The notes under the pieces: generated by a model
What the model was told of the DNA's origin: nothing
What the model saw: only the letters and a program-made list of their open reading frames with translations
Databases searched by the model: none
Position numbers and translations under genes: made by a program
Shown here: positions 51,206 through 59,119 of the stretch, in pieces
Numbering within the stretch: the stretch's first letter is position 1
Layout of the letters: each line of letters begins with the position of its first letter
From: MVRV01 sp964646755
GTDB lineage: Bacteria; Desulfobacterota; Syntrophia; Syntrophales; Smithellaceae
Length of the DNA: 64,000 nucleotides
Direction: 5' to 3'
NCBI GenBank assembly: GCA_964646755.1
Contig: CAZYIE010000001.1
Span: 166,066-230,065, forward strand

Positions 51206-53776
51206 ATGAAGATGCGCATCTTGTTGGCCAGTGCTGTTGTAATAATCCTGATTTTGCTGCTTGCCTTGACTGTTAATCGTGCCCGGGAAAAGGATATGGT
51301 TGAAGTGTTCAGTCGCCAGCAGCTCGCGCATGCCCAAAATACAGCAATTCGAATTGCCGATATATTTGCGCAGGCCGGGAAAAATATAGCCCTGTTTTCC
51401 CACTTTGATCCGCAGAAGAAAATGTCTGCAGAAGAAGTTGGTGGTGATTTTAACATTCTCTCTTCCGGTTGGGAAAAATCAGTCGATGCCTTAGCCCTGT
51501 TCGATGCCGGAGGAAAGATAAAGCTTGTTTTCCCAAAGGATTCCTCTCCCGTCGTCAATTTAGCATCGCATTTTAATGTCTTGAAGCAAAAAACAGATAT
51601 ACATTTCGAGCTAACTCTGCCGGAGAAATCACGTACATCAAACCTCAAGCAAAGCATAAATTGGTATATGATTATCGGTTGTCCTATCTGGCGCCATAAT
51701 AATTTTGCCGGAGCCTGGATAGCTTCCTTTTCGCTTTCGGCAATAATCGAAGATTATAAAAAACAGACGAGAGAAAACAGTTTAGGAAATCTCTGGTTGA
51801 CTGATGATCACGGAAAAATCATTGTTCATCCCGATGCAACCCTTATAGGGAAAAATGTAAAAGACCTGCTGCAAAGGGGTGCTGAAATCCCGATTGATTT
51901 TTCAGCAGATCGCGGCAATTATGTGGATGCATTGGTGCGTAAGGCAGATAAGAGCGCCCAGCGGAGTGTCATTGCGTATTTTCCATTACAAACCGGAGAC
52001 AAAAAATGGATTGTTTTCGTCGCTGCTCCTTACGATCAGGTTATTTTACCTGTGCGCAAGACTTTTGTTTACACACTATTCAGCGCCTTTTTACTTATTC
52101 TGGTCGTAGTAATCGCTAGTATTTCTTTTGCTTATCGCGAGGGCAAGAGTGTGCGGATTGAAGAAGAACAAAAAAGAGTGAAAGAGCGTGAAAATTGGCA
52201 GGAAAAATTACTGCGGGAAAAGGAAACCATTGATGGGATTATTGAAGGTTCTCCGATACCTTCTTTCGTTATAAACAGGGAGCATAAGGTTGTTTTATGG
52301 AATCGTGCCTGTGCGGAGTTAACCGGTTACAAGGCAAGCGATATAATTAATACGGACAAACATTATATGCCTTTTTATTCGGTGAAGAGGCCGGTCATCG
52401 CCGATTTGATAGTTGACCGTGATTTAGAGGGCTTGGATAAATTTTATGGCACCAAGAAAGTAAAAAAATCGGCGAAAGTCTTTGACGCTTATGAAGCAAC
52501 TGATTACTTTGAAAATCTCGGTGGCCATAGCCGGCATTTGTATTTTTTAGCGGCTCCTATTTATGATGAAAAAGGGGAAATTATTGCGGTCATTGAAACA
52601 TTGCAGGATGTTTCCCGCGAGGAGGAAATGGCTAGAAGTCTGCGCGAATATGCGGAAAGCCTGCAAAACGAACTTTCTCAGAATATTGAATTACAGCGTG
52701 AAGTTGAGGAACTAAACAGCTATCTGCAATCCATGGTCAGGAGTCTGCCGGATAAAATATTTGAAGTAGACGGGAATGGGATTGTCAATTATATGAACCG
52801 GGGTTTGAACAAACAAGGCGAACTTACTGCGCGTGAAGACAAAGGTGCATACTTCTTGGATTTTGTCGCTCCCGAAGATAAAACTTTTGTCTGGAACAAA
52901 TGGCTGGAAGCAAAAAAAGGCATTTATGAACCCTATGAAATAGCAACTACGACAAAAAATGGTAAAAGAGTAAAGCTGATGGTTACGACATCCCCGGTAA
53001 TCGGCACCGACCGTTATCTTTTGGTACAGCGTGATATTACGGAATTTAAAGATATGGAGCAGAAGCTTTACGAAAGTCAAAAACTGGCTGCTTTAGGACA
53101 ATTGTCGGCAGGGATTGCCCATGAGGTGCGAAATCCATTGTCTTCAATTAAAATGAGTTTACAGATTCTGGGAAAACGGATGAATCCGGTCGGTAATGAT
53201 CTTAAACGATTTAAAATTGCCGAAAAAGAAGTTGAGCATCTCGAAGAGTTAGTCAATAACATTCTGATTTTTGCCAAGCCGTTGGAGCCCAAAATGGCAC
53301 CGGTAATTTTAACTAAAGTTCTGGAACAAGCAGTGGCAATGGCCGAAAAAGGAATATCCGATAAGCATATTGACATGCAGACTCAATACGAAAGCATTCC
53401 TCCGGTACTGGCAGATTCAGCGATGCTGGTTGATGCTTTCATCAACATAATTCGTAATGCGGTGGAAGCTGTCGAAGAAAAAGGCAGCATAGTTGTGTCT
53501 CTGAAATATCTTGAGGGAAGCCGGGATGCTGTTGTTATGCAAGTTAGAGATAATGGCTGCGGTATTGATGCCACTGATATGCCCCATCTATTTAATCCCT
53601 TCTTTACACGAAAAAAATATGGTACAGGTTTAGGCCTTTCGCAGGTAAAGAGGATAATTGATCTTAATAACGGAACTATTGATATCTCAAGTGAAAAAGA
53701 CAAGGGAACGATAGTAAGAGTGACCTTGCCGTGCAATGAAAGACGAATAAGTCCGCGATTGCTTCAATCTGCGTAA
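51206..53776 (+). CDS. Membrane-bound sensor histidine kinase with Cache and two PAS domains
   Basis: 856 residues. TM1 (about 4-20), a periplasmic Cache-type sensor (LGNLWLTDDHGKIIVHPDATLIGKNVKDLL), TM2 (about 290-312), PAS 1 (IIEGSPIPSFVINREHKVVLWNRACAELTGY), PAS 2 (SLPDKIFEVDGNGIVNYMNRG), HisKA with the phospho-acceptor His in GIAHEVRNPLSSIKMSLQ (about 640), and an ATPase domain (IIRNAVEAVEEKG, DNGCGIDATDMP, GTGLGLSQVKRII). The sigma-54 regulator gene follows in the same direction. A 6-bp hairpin (AGAGAT / ATCTCT, 51178-51194) sits between an AAGGAG site and the ATG. Confidence 0.92.
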   Translation: MKMRILLASAVVIILILLLALTVNRAREKDMVEVFSRQQLAHAQNTAIRIADIFAQAGKNIALFSHFDPQKKMSAEEVGGDFNILSSGWEKSVDALALFDAGGKIKLVFPKDSSPVVNLASHFNVLKQKTDIHFELTLPEKSRTSNLKQSINWYMIIGCPIWRHNNFAGAWIASFSLSAIIEDYKKQTRENSLGNLWLTDDHGKIIVHPDATLIGKNVKDLLQRGAEIPIDFSADRGNYVDALVRKADKSAQRSVIAYFPLQTGDKKWIVFVAAPYDQVILPVRKTFVYTLFSAFLLILVVVIASISFAYREGKSVRIEEEQKRVKERENWQEKLLREKETIDGIIEGSPIPSFVINREHKVVLWNRACAELTGYKASDIINTDKHYMPFYSVKRPVIADLIVDRDLEGLDKFYGTKKVKKSAKVFDAYEATDYFENLGGHSRHLYFLAAPIYDEKGEIIAVIETLQDVSREEEMARSLREYAESLQNELSQNIELQREVEELNSYLQSMVRSLPDKIFEVDGNGIVNYMNRGLNKQGELTAREDKGAYFLDFVAPEDKTFVWNKWLEAKKGIYEPYEIATTTKNGKRVKLMVTTSPVIGTDRYLLVQRDITEFKDMEQKLYESQKLAALGQLSAGIAHEVRNPLSSIKMSLQILGKRMNPVGNDLKRFKIAEKEVEHLEELVNNILIFAKPLEPKMAPVILTKVLEQAVAMAEKGISDKHIDMQTQYESIPPVLADSAMLVDAFINIIRNAVEAVEEKGSIVVSLKYLEGSRDAVVMQVRDNGCGIDATDMPHLFNPFFTRKKYGTGLGLSQVKRIIDLNNGTIDISSEKDKGTIVRVTLPCNERRISPRLLQSA

Positions 53777-53828
53777 ACAGTAATGCCGCGATTAAACGCT
53801 TTGTGCTGTAGTATGAAGGTAATTTATT

Positions 53829-55229
53829 ATGCCGAGTATTCTTGTTATTGATGATGATGTTTCGATTTGCGAAACACTGGAGCTGTATCTGGATGAAGAA
53901 GGGTACACCGTGAATACAGCTCAAAGCGGCACCGAAGGTTTGAATAAATATGTGAGCAACCCGGCTGACGTAGTAATTCTCGATATTCGCCTACCGGATG
54001 TTGATGGTTTTGCCGTTCTGGAAGACCTCCGCGAAGAAAACGAAAACGTCAAAGTCATTATGATCACTGCTTTTCATGACATGGAAACAACAATCAACGC
54101 CATGAAGGGTGGAGCGTTTGATTATATCCACAAGCCGGTCAACGTCGATGAATTGGATATGGCCATCAAAAAGGCTCTGAAATCCATGGAGATGGAAAAA
54201 AAGATTGAAAGCCTTTTGACCGAGCCCTCGCGCAGTTTTCGAGTTGGCGATATAATTGGAACCGGCAACGAAATGCGGGAAATCTTCAAGACCATCGGCA
54301 CTGTGTCGCAAAGCCGCACTACCGTTCTTATTCAAGGTGAAAGCGGTACAGGTAAGGAATTAATTGCCAAGGTCATTCATCACAATACTTCACCAGATGA
54401 ACCGTTTATTGCCGTTAATTGTTCGGCAATTGTCGAGACGCTGCTGGAATCGGAATTATTCGGTCATGAGAAGGGTTCTTTTACGGGTGCTGTCGCCCGC
54501 AAGCTCGGCAAATTTGAACTAGCCCGTTACGGTACAGTCTTTCTCGATGAAATCGGCGAAATGTCTATCAACTTGCAGGCCAAACTCCTGCGGGTTTTGC
54601 AGGAAATGGAATTTGAAAGGGTGGGCGGTAAGGATAAGGTTAAAGTTCATGCCCGCATTATGACAGCGACAAATAAAGATTTGAAGACAATGGTCAATGA
54701 AGGAAAATTCCGCGATGATTTGTATTACCGGTTGAACATTGTCGCTATCACTATCCCTCCCTTGCGGACGCGCCGACAGGATATACCCCCCTTGATTGAT
54801 TATCTGCTGACCAAGATCAATCTGGATTTGCATAAGAAGGTTATCGGAGTCTCTGATGAAACGATGGATATATTTATGAAGTATCACTGGCCCGGCAATA
54901 TACGCGAGCTGGAGAATTTACTGGTGCGGGCCTGCGTAGTTGCTAAAGGACAGGTTCTGGGAAAGAGCGATTTTCCTGAATTGGGTGGAGATGATGCCGT
55001 TAATGTCCTGAAGGACTCGCGAGTTAACCCTGATGAAATAGACAGCATATTCAAACCATCCGAGCCCGGAAAGTTGTTGACTCTGGATGAAGTGGAAGAT
55101 CGCTACATTCGCAAAGTAATCAAAGAAACTGATATAAATAAAGGCGAGATTTGCGAAGTTCTGGGAATCTCCCGGCCTACCTTTGAGAGGAAGCTGGAGA
55201 AGTACGGGATAACCTTTGAGCGGGAGTAG
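53829..55229 (+). CDS. Sigma-54-dependent response regulator (AtoC/ZraR-like)
   Basis: 466 residues: receiver domain (phospho-Asp in VVILDIRLPDVDG, about 52), AAA+ domain with Walker A GESGTGKE (about 173), sigma-54 contact GSFTGA in place of GAFTGA (about 222), Walker B GTVFLDEIGEM, sensor IMTATNKDL, and a C-terminal Fis-type HTH (NKGEICEVLGISRPTFERKLEKYG). It probably activates sigma-54 promoters in response to the kinase encoded just upstream. Targets are unknown. Confidence 0.93.
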   Translation: MPSILVIDDDVSICETLELYLDEEGYTVNTAQSGTEGLNKYVSNPADVVILDIRLPDVDGFAVLEDLREENENVKVIMITAFHDMETTINAMKGGAFDYIHKPVNVDELDMAIKKALKSMEMEKKIESLLTEPSRSFRVGDIIGTGNEMREIFKTIGTVSQSRTTVLIQGESGTGKELIAKVIHHNTSPDEPFIAVNCSAIVETLLESELFGHEKGSFTGAVARKLGKFELARYGTVFLDEIGEMSINLQAKLLRVLQEMEFERVGGKDKVKVHARIMTATNKDLKTMVNEGKFRDDLYYRLNIVAITIPPLRTRRQDIPPLIDYLLTKINLDLHKKVIGVSDETMDIFMKYHWPGNIRELENLLVRACVVAKGQVLGKSDFPELGGDDAVNVLKDSRVNPDEIDSIFKPSEPGKLLTLDEVEDRYIRKVIKETDINKGEICEVLGISRPTFERKLEKYGITFERE

Positions 55230-55232
55230 GTT

Positions 55233-55353
55233 GGGCTGTTGAAAAACGCCTATCTGCTGCGTTGCGCTGCAAACCGAATCGCTCAACGTATTTTATATAC
55301 GCCTCGCAATTCGGTTTTTGCGCGCCTTGCATCTAAGCATTTTTGACCAGCCC
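55233..55353. repeat. Palindromic MITE/REP-like element A
   Basis: About 121 bp with imperfect terminal inverted repeats GGGCTGTTGAAAAACGC and GCATTTTTGACCAGCCC (13 of 17 positions), an inner pair around GCAAACCGAATCGC / GCAATTCGGTTTTTGC, and a CGTA / TACG centre. The whole element can fold into one long hairpin. It shares GCGTTG, GCGCTGCA, TACGCCTC and TTTGCGCGCCTTGC blocks with element B at 58768. Confidence 0.7.
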
Positions 55354-55391
55354 CACAAAAGATGTGAAATAGCATGTGTCACAATTCTATT

Positions 55392-55431
55392 TGTCATTGC
55401 GAAACGCCTATCAGGCGTTGTGGCAATCTGA
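55392..55431. repeat. Short palindromic repeat (GTCATTGC type)
   Basis: TGTCATTGCGA, AACGCC / GGCGTT stem, then GTGGCAATCTG. This is the layout of the common GTCATTGC...GCAATCT intergenic repeats. Confidence 0.6.
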
Positions 55432-55529
55432 GAAAAAAGGGGACCTCTCTGTCTATATAACAAGGATAAGAGAAATAATAGGGAGCTGTACCTAATAATT
55501 TATCCGCGAGAACCTGAAGGAGATCGGTT

Positions 55530-55640
55530 ATGAGTCCTGAAAGAAACGTATCTGCAACAAAAACACCGGCAGGTAATTTCCGAGACACTGTTTCGGAAAT
55601 TACTTCTTGGCTGGACGGAAGAACGAAAAAGGGAGCATGA
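55530..55640 (+). CDS. 36-codon small ORF upstream of the YhcG nuclease gene
   Basis: MSPERNVSATKTPAGNFRDT, then VSEITSWLDGRTKKGA and TGA. A good ribosome site (GAAGGAGATC) lies 7 bases before the ATG, and the composition (charged, with SEITSWLDGRTKK) is protein-like. An 11-bp perfect inverted repeat, GTAATTTCCGA / TCGGAAATTAC (55573-55603), lies inside it. No family recognised. The yhcG-type gene begins 62 bases later. Confidence 0.4.
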   Translation: MSPERNVSATKTPAGNFRDTVSEITSWLDGRTKKGA

Positions 55641-55702
55641 GTTCTAATACAAAAAGGTCAAACACTGTCTGGTCTATTGCCGGTTAAGGGAGAAGAACGG
55701 GT

Positions 55703-56854
55703 ATGAATTTTGATCTTATAATTGACAAAGAATATAGAGCCTGGCTGTCCGATATAAAGCTCAAAGTCCGCAATGTGCAAATAAAAGCGGCCTTAAAAGT
55801 GCAAACCGAACTTCTCAATTTTTACTGGGAGCTTGGCGCCGATATAGTGGCAAAACAGACACATGCCAGGTGGGGAGACGGGCTGATTGATCAGTTAAGT
55901 AGGGATTTGATGGCGGAATTTCCGGATGTTAAGGGATTTTCTACAAGCAATCTTAAGTATATCAAAAGATGGTATCTGTTTTATAATTCAGCAACCCTTC
56001 CCAACCAAATTGTGCAACGGGCCGTTGCACAGTTACCGGCAGTGCAAAAAGTCCTACAGCCTGTTGGACAAATTCCAGAGGCTGAAAAAAGTCAACAAGC
56101 TGTTGACCAAATAGAGCAAACGGCGTTTTCGCTTCTTACCCAAATTCCATGGGGGCACAATATTGCCATTATTTCCAAATGCAAGAATATCGATGAGGCA
56201 CTTTATTATGTGCAATGCATCCTTGCCCACAACTGGAGCCGTAGTGTTCTGGTGCACCAGATAGAAAGTGGCCTGTATAAACGGGAAGGCAAGGCAGTGA
56301 CGAATTTTGCCCTTACCCTGCCCAAACCCCAATCCGATCTTGCCACCCAGACGCTCAAAGACCCCTATGTTTTCGATTTCTTGACGATGACTAAAGACTA
56401 CAACGAGCGGGATCTGGAAAACGCTCTGGTCGGACATGTCAGGCAGTTTCTCCTAGAACTGGGCGCAGGCTTTGCCTACATGGGAAAACAGATTGCCTTG
56501 CAGGTCGGCGAGCGGGAATTCTTTATCGATCTGCTTTTTTACCATACGAAGTTGCATTGCTATGTCGTTGTTGAGCTGAAGGCGGTAGACTTCGAGCCCG
56601 AGCATGCCGGCAAGCTCAATTTTTACCTGAAGGCGATCGACAGCCAACTGCGTACCGACAACGATCAGCCCACCATCGGCATTCTTATCTGCAAAAAGAA
56701 AGATAAAATCGTTGCCGAATATGCCCTGAGCGACATCAACAAGCCTATTGGTGTTTCGGAATACCGGTTGACGGAAAGCATCCCCGACACGTTCAAAGGA
56801 AGCCTGCCAACCATAGAGGAGATTGAGGCGGAGCTGGGAGGGGATTTGGAATGA
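55703..56854 (+). CDS. DUF1016 / YhcG-family PDDEXK nuclease
   Basis: 383 residues. N-terminal DUF1016 domain (ALKVQTELLNFYWELGADIVAKQTHARWGDGLIDQLSRDL, FSTSNLKYIKRWYLFY), a linker of about 40 residues rich in QxV/AVxQ repeats (RAVAQLPAVQKVLQPV, QQAVDQIEQT), the family's LLTQIPWGHN block (about 145), and a C-terminal PDDEXK nuclease core with the Asp in FFIDLLFYH and ELK in CYVVVELKAVDF. Members are often found beside restriction-modification genes or in mobile islands; some are defence-linked. No methylase or partner is in the window. GGAGAAGAACGGG precedes the ATG. Confidence 0.9.
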   Translation: MNFDLIIDKEYRAWLSDIKLKVRNVQIKAALKVQTELLNFYWELGADIVAKQTHARWGDGLIDQLSRDLMAEFPDVKGFSTSNLKYIKRWYLFYNSATLPNQIVQRAVAQLPAVQKVLQPVGQIPEAEKSQQAVDQIEQTAFSLLTQIPWGHNIAIISKCKNIDEALYYVQCILAHNWSRSVLVHQIESGLYKREGKAVTNFALTLPKPQSDLATQTLKDPYVFDFLTMTKDYNERDLENALVGHVRQFLLELGAGFAYMGKQIALQVGEREFFIDLLFYHTKLHCYVVVELKAVDFEPEHAGKLNFYLKAIDSQLRTDNDQPTIGILICKKKDKIVAEYALSDINKPIGVSEYRLTESIPDTFKGSLPTIEEIEAELGGDLE

Positions 56855-56944
56855 GTGACGAGGTATGGAATGAAAGGAAATTTCTAGACATAGTCCTAAA
56901 GAAAATAAAAAGGATATAATAAGGACAAGAAATATAAGTAGTGT

Positions 56945-56984
56945 GTCATTCCCTTGCGAGCATTGGCGAGACAAGGGAATCCAG
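56945..56984. repeat. Short palindromic repeat (GTCATTCCC type), copy 1
   Basis: TGTCATTCCCTTG ... CAAGGGAATCCAG; 9-bp stem ATTCCCTTG / CAAGGGAAT. It has the GTCATT...AATCCAG ends of a very common bacterial intergenic repeat and shares them with the copy at 58081. Confidence 0.75.
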
Positions 56985-57086
56985 AAAATAATTATAAGAG
57001 GAAATAACATTCAATGTCAAAGGGAATAGACCTTGCCTGATTCTAATGTGCGTGGTTTTTCATTATCATTAATCAAAGAGGACTTT

Positions 57087-57944
57087 ATGAAGACTAAATT
57101 ATGTTTACTATTGTTATTATTGTTGACCATGATTATTCCATTTCCTTCTATTTGTTATTCTGAATTGAAAACTGTTGTAGGTGAACACTGTGATGTGTAT
57201 CTGGGTGATTTAAAAAATATGAAGGAATTGGATAAGTTTAGAAAAGCAGTAAGGATGGTCTCAATAGAAGTCGGTGTTTATAGACGAAATGGAGGAGGTA
57301 GAGATCTTTTAGAGGAACGTGAGACAGAGAATATTGAAAAATCTAAAAAATGTTTTAATTATGTCATTGGTCACTACTTGGAAAAAGTGGACATTATTAG
57401 TCATACGGAAAAGGGTAGAAAAATATGTGACAAGGTAAAAATTACTTTAGACCCAGAAGTAATCAATAAATATCTTAGTCAAGCTAATTGTAAGGTAAGT
57501 GCTGAAGATGAATTGTATTATTATACAACTTGGATTCATGACATCAACAATATCCTGTCAAAGAAAATTGATAAAATCAATATAGGTCTCATTATTGAAA
57601 TAAAAATTCCTGAAATAAACGAAGAACATAGAATAGAGCTTTTGAAAAATGAACAAGAAATTGATTTTAATAAAATGATAGAAAGGAACAAGGACAAATA
57701 CAGGTACATTGATAGAAGACATTTGAGTAAGGTCTTAGAGGAGCAAAAATTATCATCATCGGGAATTACAGACAGTGATACTTTGAAACTAGGAAAACTT
57801 CTCAACTTGGAGATTATCGTTATTAGATTTCAGTATGATGGAAGTCTTGTAACAAAAGTATTGAAGGTTGATACTGGAGAAGTATTGTTGTTCAAGACAT
57901 ATGGAACCGTAAGGAAGGAAGACTTGTGGATTATGAGATATTAG
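57087..57944 (+). CDS. Secreted protein with CsgG-like C-terminal domain
   Basis: 285 residues. A signal peptide (KTKLCLLLLLLLTMIIPFPSICYS) precedes a mature region of unknown function and a C-terminal 70 residues reading YIDRRHLSKVLEEQKLSSSGITDSDTLKLGKLLNLEIIVIRF then LVTKVLKVDTGEVL. That matches the CsgG/FlgO pattern (R-x-L-x-x-vLxEqkLs, lGkllg-A-d-iv, vdveTGeil). By family it would be an outer-membrane-associated secretion or assembly factor. The gene is much more AT-rich than its neighbours, which suggests transfer. I start at 57087 behind AGAGGA; an upstream in-frame Met would add a non-signal extension. Confidence 0.7.
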   Translation: MKTKLCLLLLLLLTMIIPFPSICYSELKTVVGEHCDVYLGDLKNMKELDKFRKAVRMVSIEVGVYRRNGGGRDLLEERETENIEKSKKCFNYVIGHYLEKVDIISHTEKGRKICDKVKITLDPEVINKYLSQANCKVSAEDELYYYTTWIHDINNILSKKIDKINIGLIIEIKIPEINEEHRIELLKNEQEIDFNKMIERNKDKYRYIDRRHLSKVLEEQKLSSSGITDSDTLKLGKLLNLEIIVIRFQYDGSLVTKVLKVDTGEVLLFKTYGTVRKEDLWIMRY

Positions 57945-58080
57945 ACATCATATTTCTTTTATTATAATCATAAAATGGTTGTGGTTTTATTCAGATGGTA
58001 TGCCACCTAATTTCAATAGCAGAGTTCAAAAGACTTGTCCCAACAGTGGTCTTTGGGTATAACAAGGCAAGAAAAATAAA

Positions 58081-58110
58081 CTGGATTACCCGGTCACGCC
58101 GGGTAATGAC
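58081..58110. repeat. Short palindromic repeat (GTCATTCCC type), copy 2, inverted
   Basis: CTGGATTACCCGG TCACG CCGGGTAATGAC; 9-bp stem ATTACCCGG / CCGGGTAAT. Read on the other strand it has the same GTCATT...AATCCAG ends as the copy at 56945. Confidence 0.75.
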
Positions 58111-58169
58111 AAGGAATGGGATGTACGGGTTTCAGTATATGAAGTCTCAACTAAGGATTATTTAAAATT

Positions 58170-58769
58170 ATGAAAATTACTAGTGCGGAATTTGTGAAAA
58201 GTGCGGTCTGGCCTGATCAGTATCCGGCGGCGACTATGCCGGAGATTGCTTTTGTGGGGCGTTCCAATGTCGGTAAATCATCGCTGATTAATGCAATCGT
58301 CGGGAAAAAAAATCTGGCCAAAACCAGTAATACTCCGGGGCGCACGCAGTTGATAAATTTTTTTACCATTAACGAGACTTTATCGTTTGTCGATTTGCCT
58401 GGCTATGGTTTTGCCAAGGTTTCCCAGTCTGTGAAGAAAGACTGGGGGGATATGATTGCAATTTATTTAAAAGAACGGTCCAGTCTTGCGATGGTCGTTT
58501 TAATTTTAGATATCCGCCGTGATCCCAGCGATGAAGATTTGTCACTGAGGGATTGGCTGGAGGGCTACCGGATACCTTACTTGTATATCTTGACGAAAGC
58601 CGATAAGTTATCCAATAATCAGGCGATTAACCGCCGGCGGATTATTGAAAAAATCCTGCACGTATCTGACGGGATAAAGCCCATCCTCTTTTCCGCTACA
58701 ACACAGAAGGGCAAAAGTGAAATTTGGCAAGCATTAGATGCTCATCTGCAGTCATTAACGGCAAAATGA
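58170..58769 (+). CDS. engB: Ribosome biogenesis GTPase EngB (YsxC/YihA)
   Basis: 199-residue circularly normal TRAFAC GTPase needed for 50S assembly. Nucleotide motifs are all present: G1 GRSNVGKSS (residues 30-38), the G2 Thr of NTPGRTQ (about 56), G3 DLPGYG (about 76), G4 TKAD (about 147), and G5 SATTQKGK. AAGGAT precedes the ATG. It lies just after the accessory patch, and element B begins at its stop codon. Confidence 0.97.
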   Translation: MKITSAEFVKSAVWPDQYPAATMPEIAFVGRSNVGKSSLINAIVGKKNLAKTSNTPGRTQLINFFTINETLSFVDLPGYGFAKVSQSVKKDWGDMIAIYLKERSSLAMVVLILDIRRDPSDEDLSLRDWLEGYRIPYLYILTKADKLSNNQAINRRRIIEKILHVSDGIKPILFSATTQKGKSEIWQALDAHLQSLTAK

Positions 58770-58932
58770 CTACTTCGTAAAATACCCTGAAGGGCACGCG
58801 AGTCCATATGCTTTTCATCACCTTTAGATGACGTTGGCGCTGCACTCCTTAGTCACTGCGGCGTACGCAAAAAGTACGCCTCATTCTTCGCAATTTGCGC
58901 GCCTTGCCTCTGGGGCTTTTTACGAAGCCGTC
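58768..58932. repeat. Palindromic MITE/REP-like element B
   Basis: About 165 bp with ends GACTACTTCGTAAAA and TTTTTACGAAGCCGTC (inverted), an inner GCGTAC / GTACGC hairpin and the shared TTTGCGCGCCTTGCCTCT block. It starts inside the engB stop codon, so it probably also ends that transcript. It is the relative of element A at 55233. Confidence 0.7.
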
Positions 58933-59119
58933 GAAAATTGTTTCCCGGAAAGAGATAAATATTCGGCTGAGATATCCAAAAGTTAGAAAATAATGGAACA
59001 AAATAAATCATCCGCTCTTGACAGGATTTTTAAATTATGTTAGCGGACGCAAGCTTGCCTGACTGTCGTTCAGTAAGCATTTTTAAAAGCTTTCACTTAG
59101 AATATAGGGGTGTAATCAG
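58933..59119. promoter_or_regulatory. Leader region of the hdrA-mvhD unit
   Basis: A TTGACA box lies at 59018-59023 (no convincing -10 box at 17 bases). A hairpin is possible at about 59051-59076 (GCTT-CTGA / TCAG-AAGC). No gene is visible. TAGGGGTG precedes the GTG start. Confidence 0.4.

Noticed and set aside
55394..55588. 64-codon minus-strand open frame near the nuclease
   Set aside because: Antisense to the 36-codon ORF and the short palindromic repeat; no ribosome site.
55233..58932. CRISPR array among the repeats
   Set aside because: The repeats are few, unevenly spaced, palindromic and differ in sequence; no regular spacers and no cas genes.
59011..59076. tRNA-like or riboswitch fold before the HdrA gene
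   Set aside because: Only one short hairpin forms; no cloverleaf, no conserved riboswitch core.
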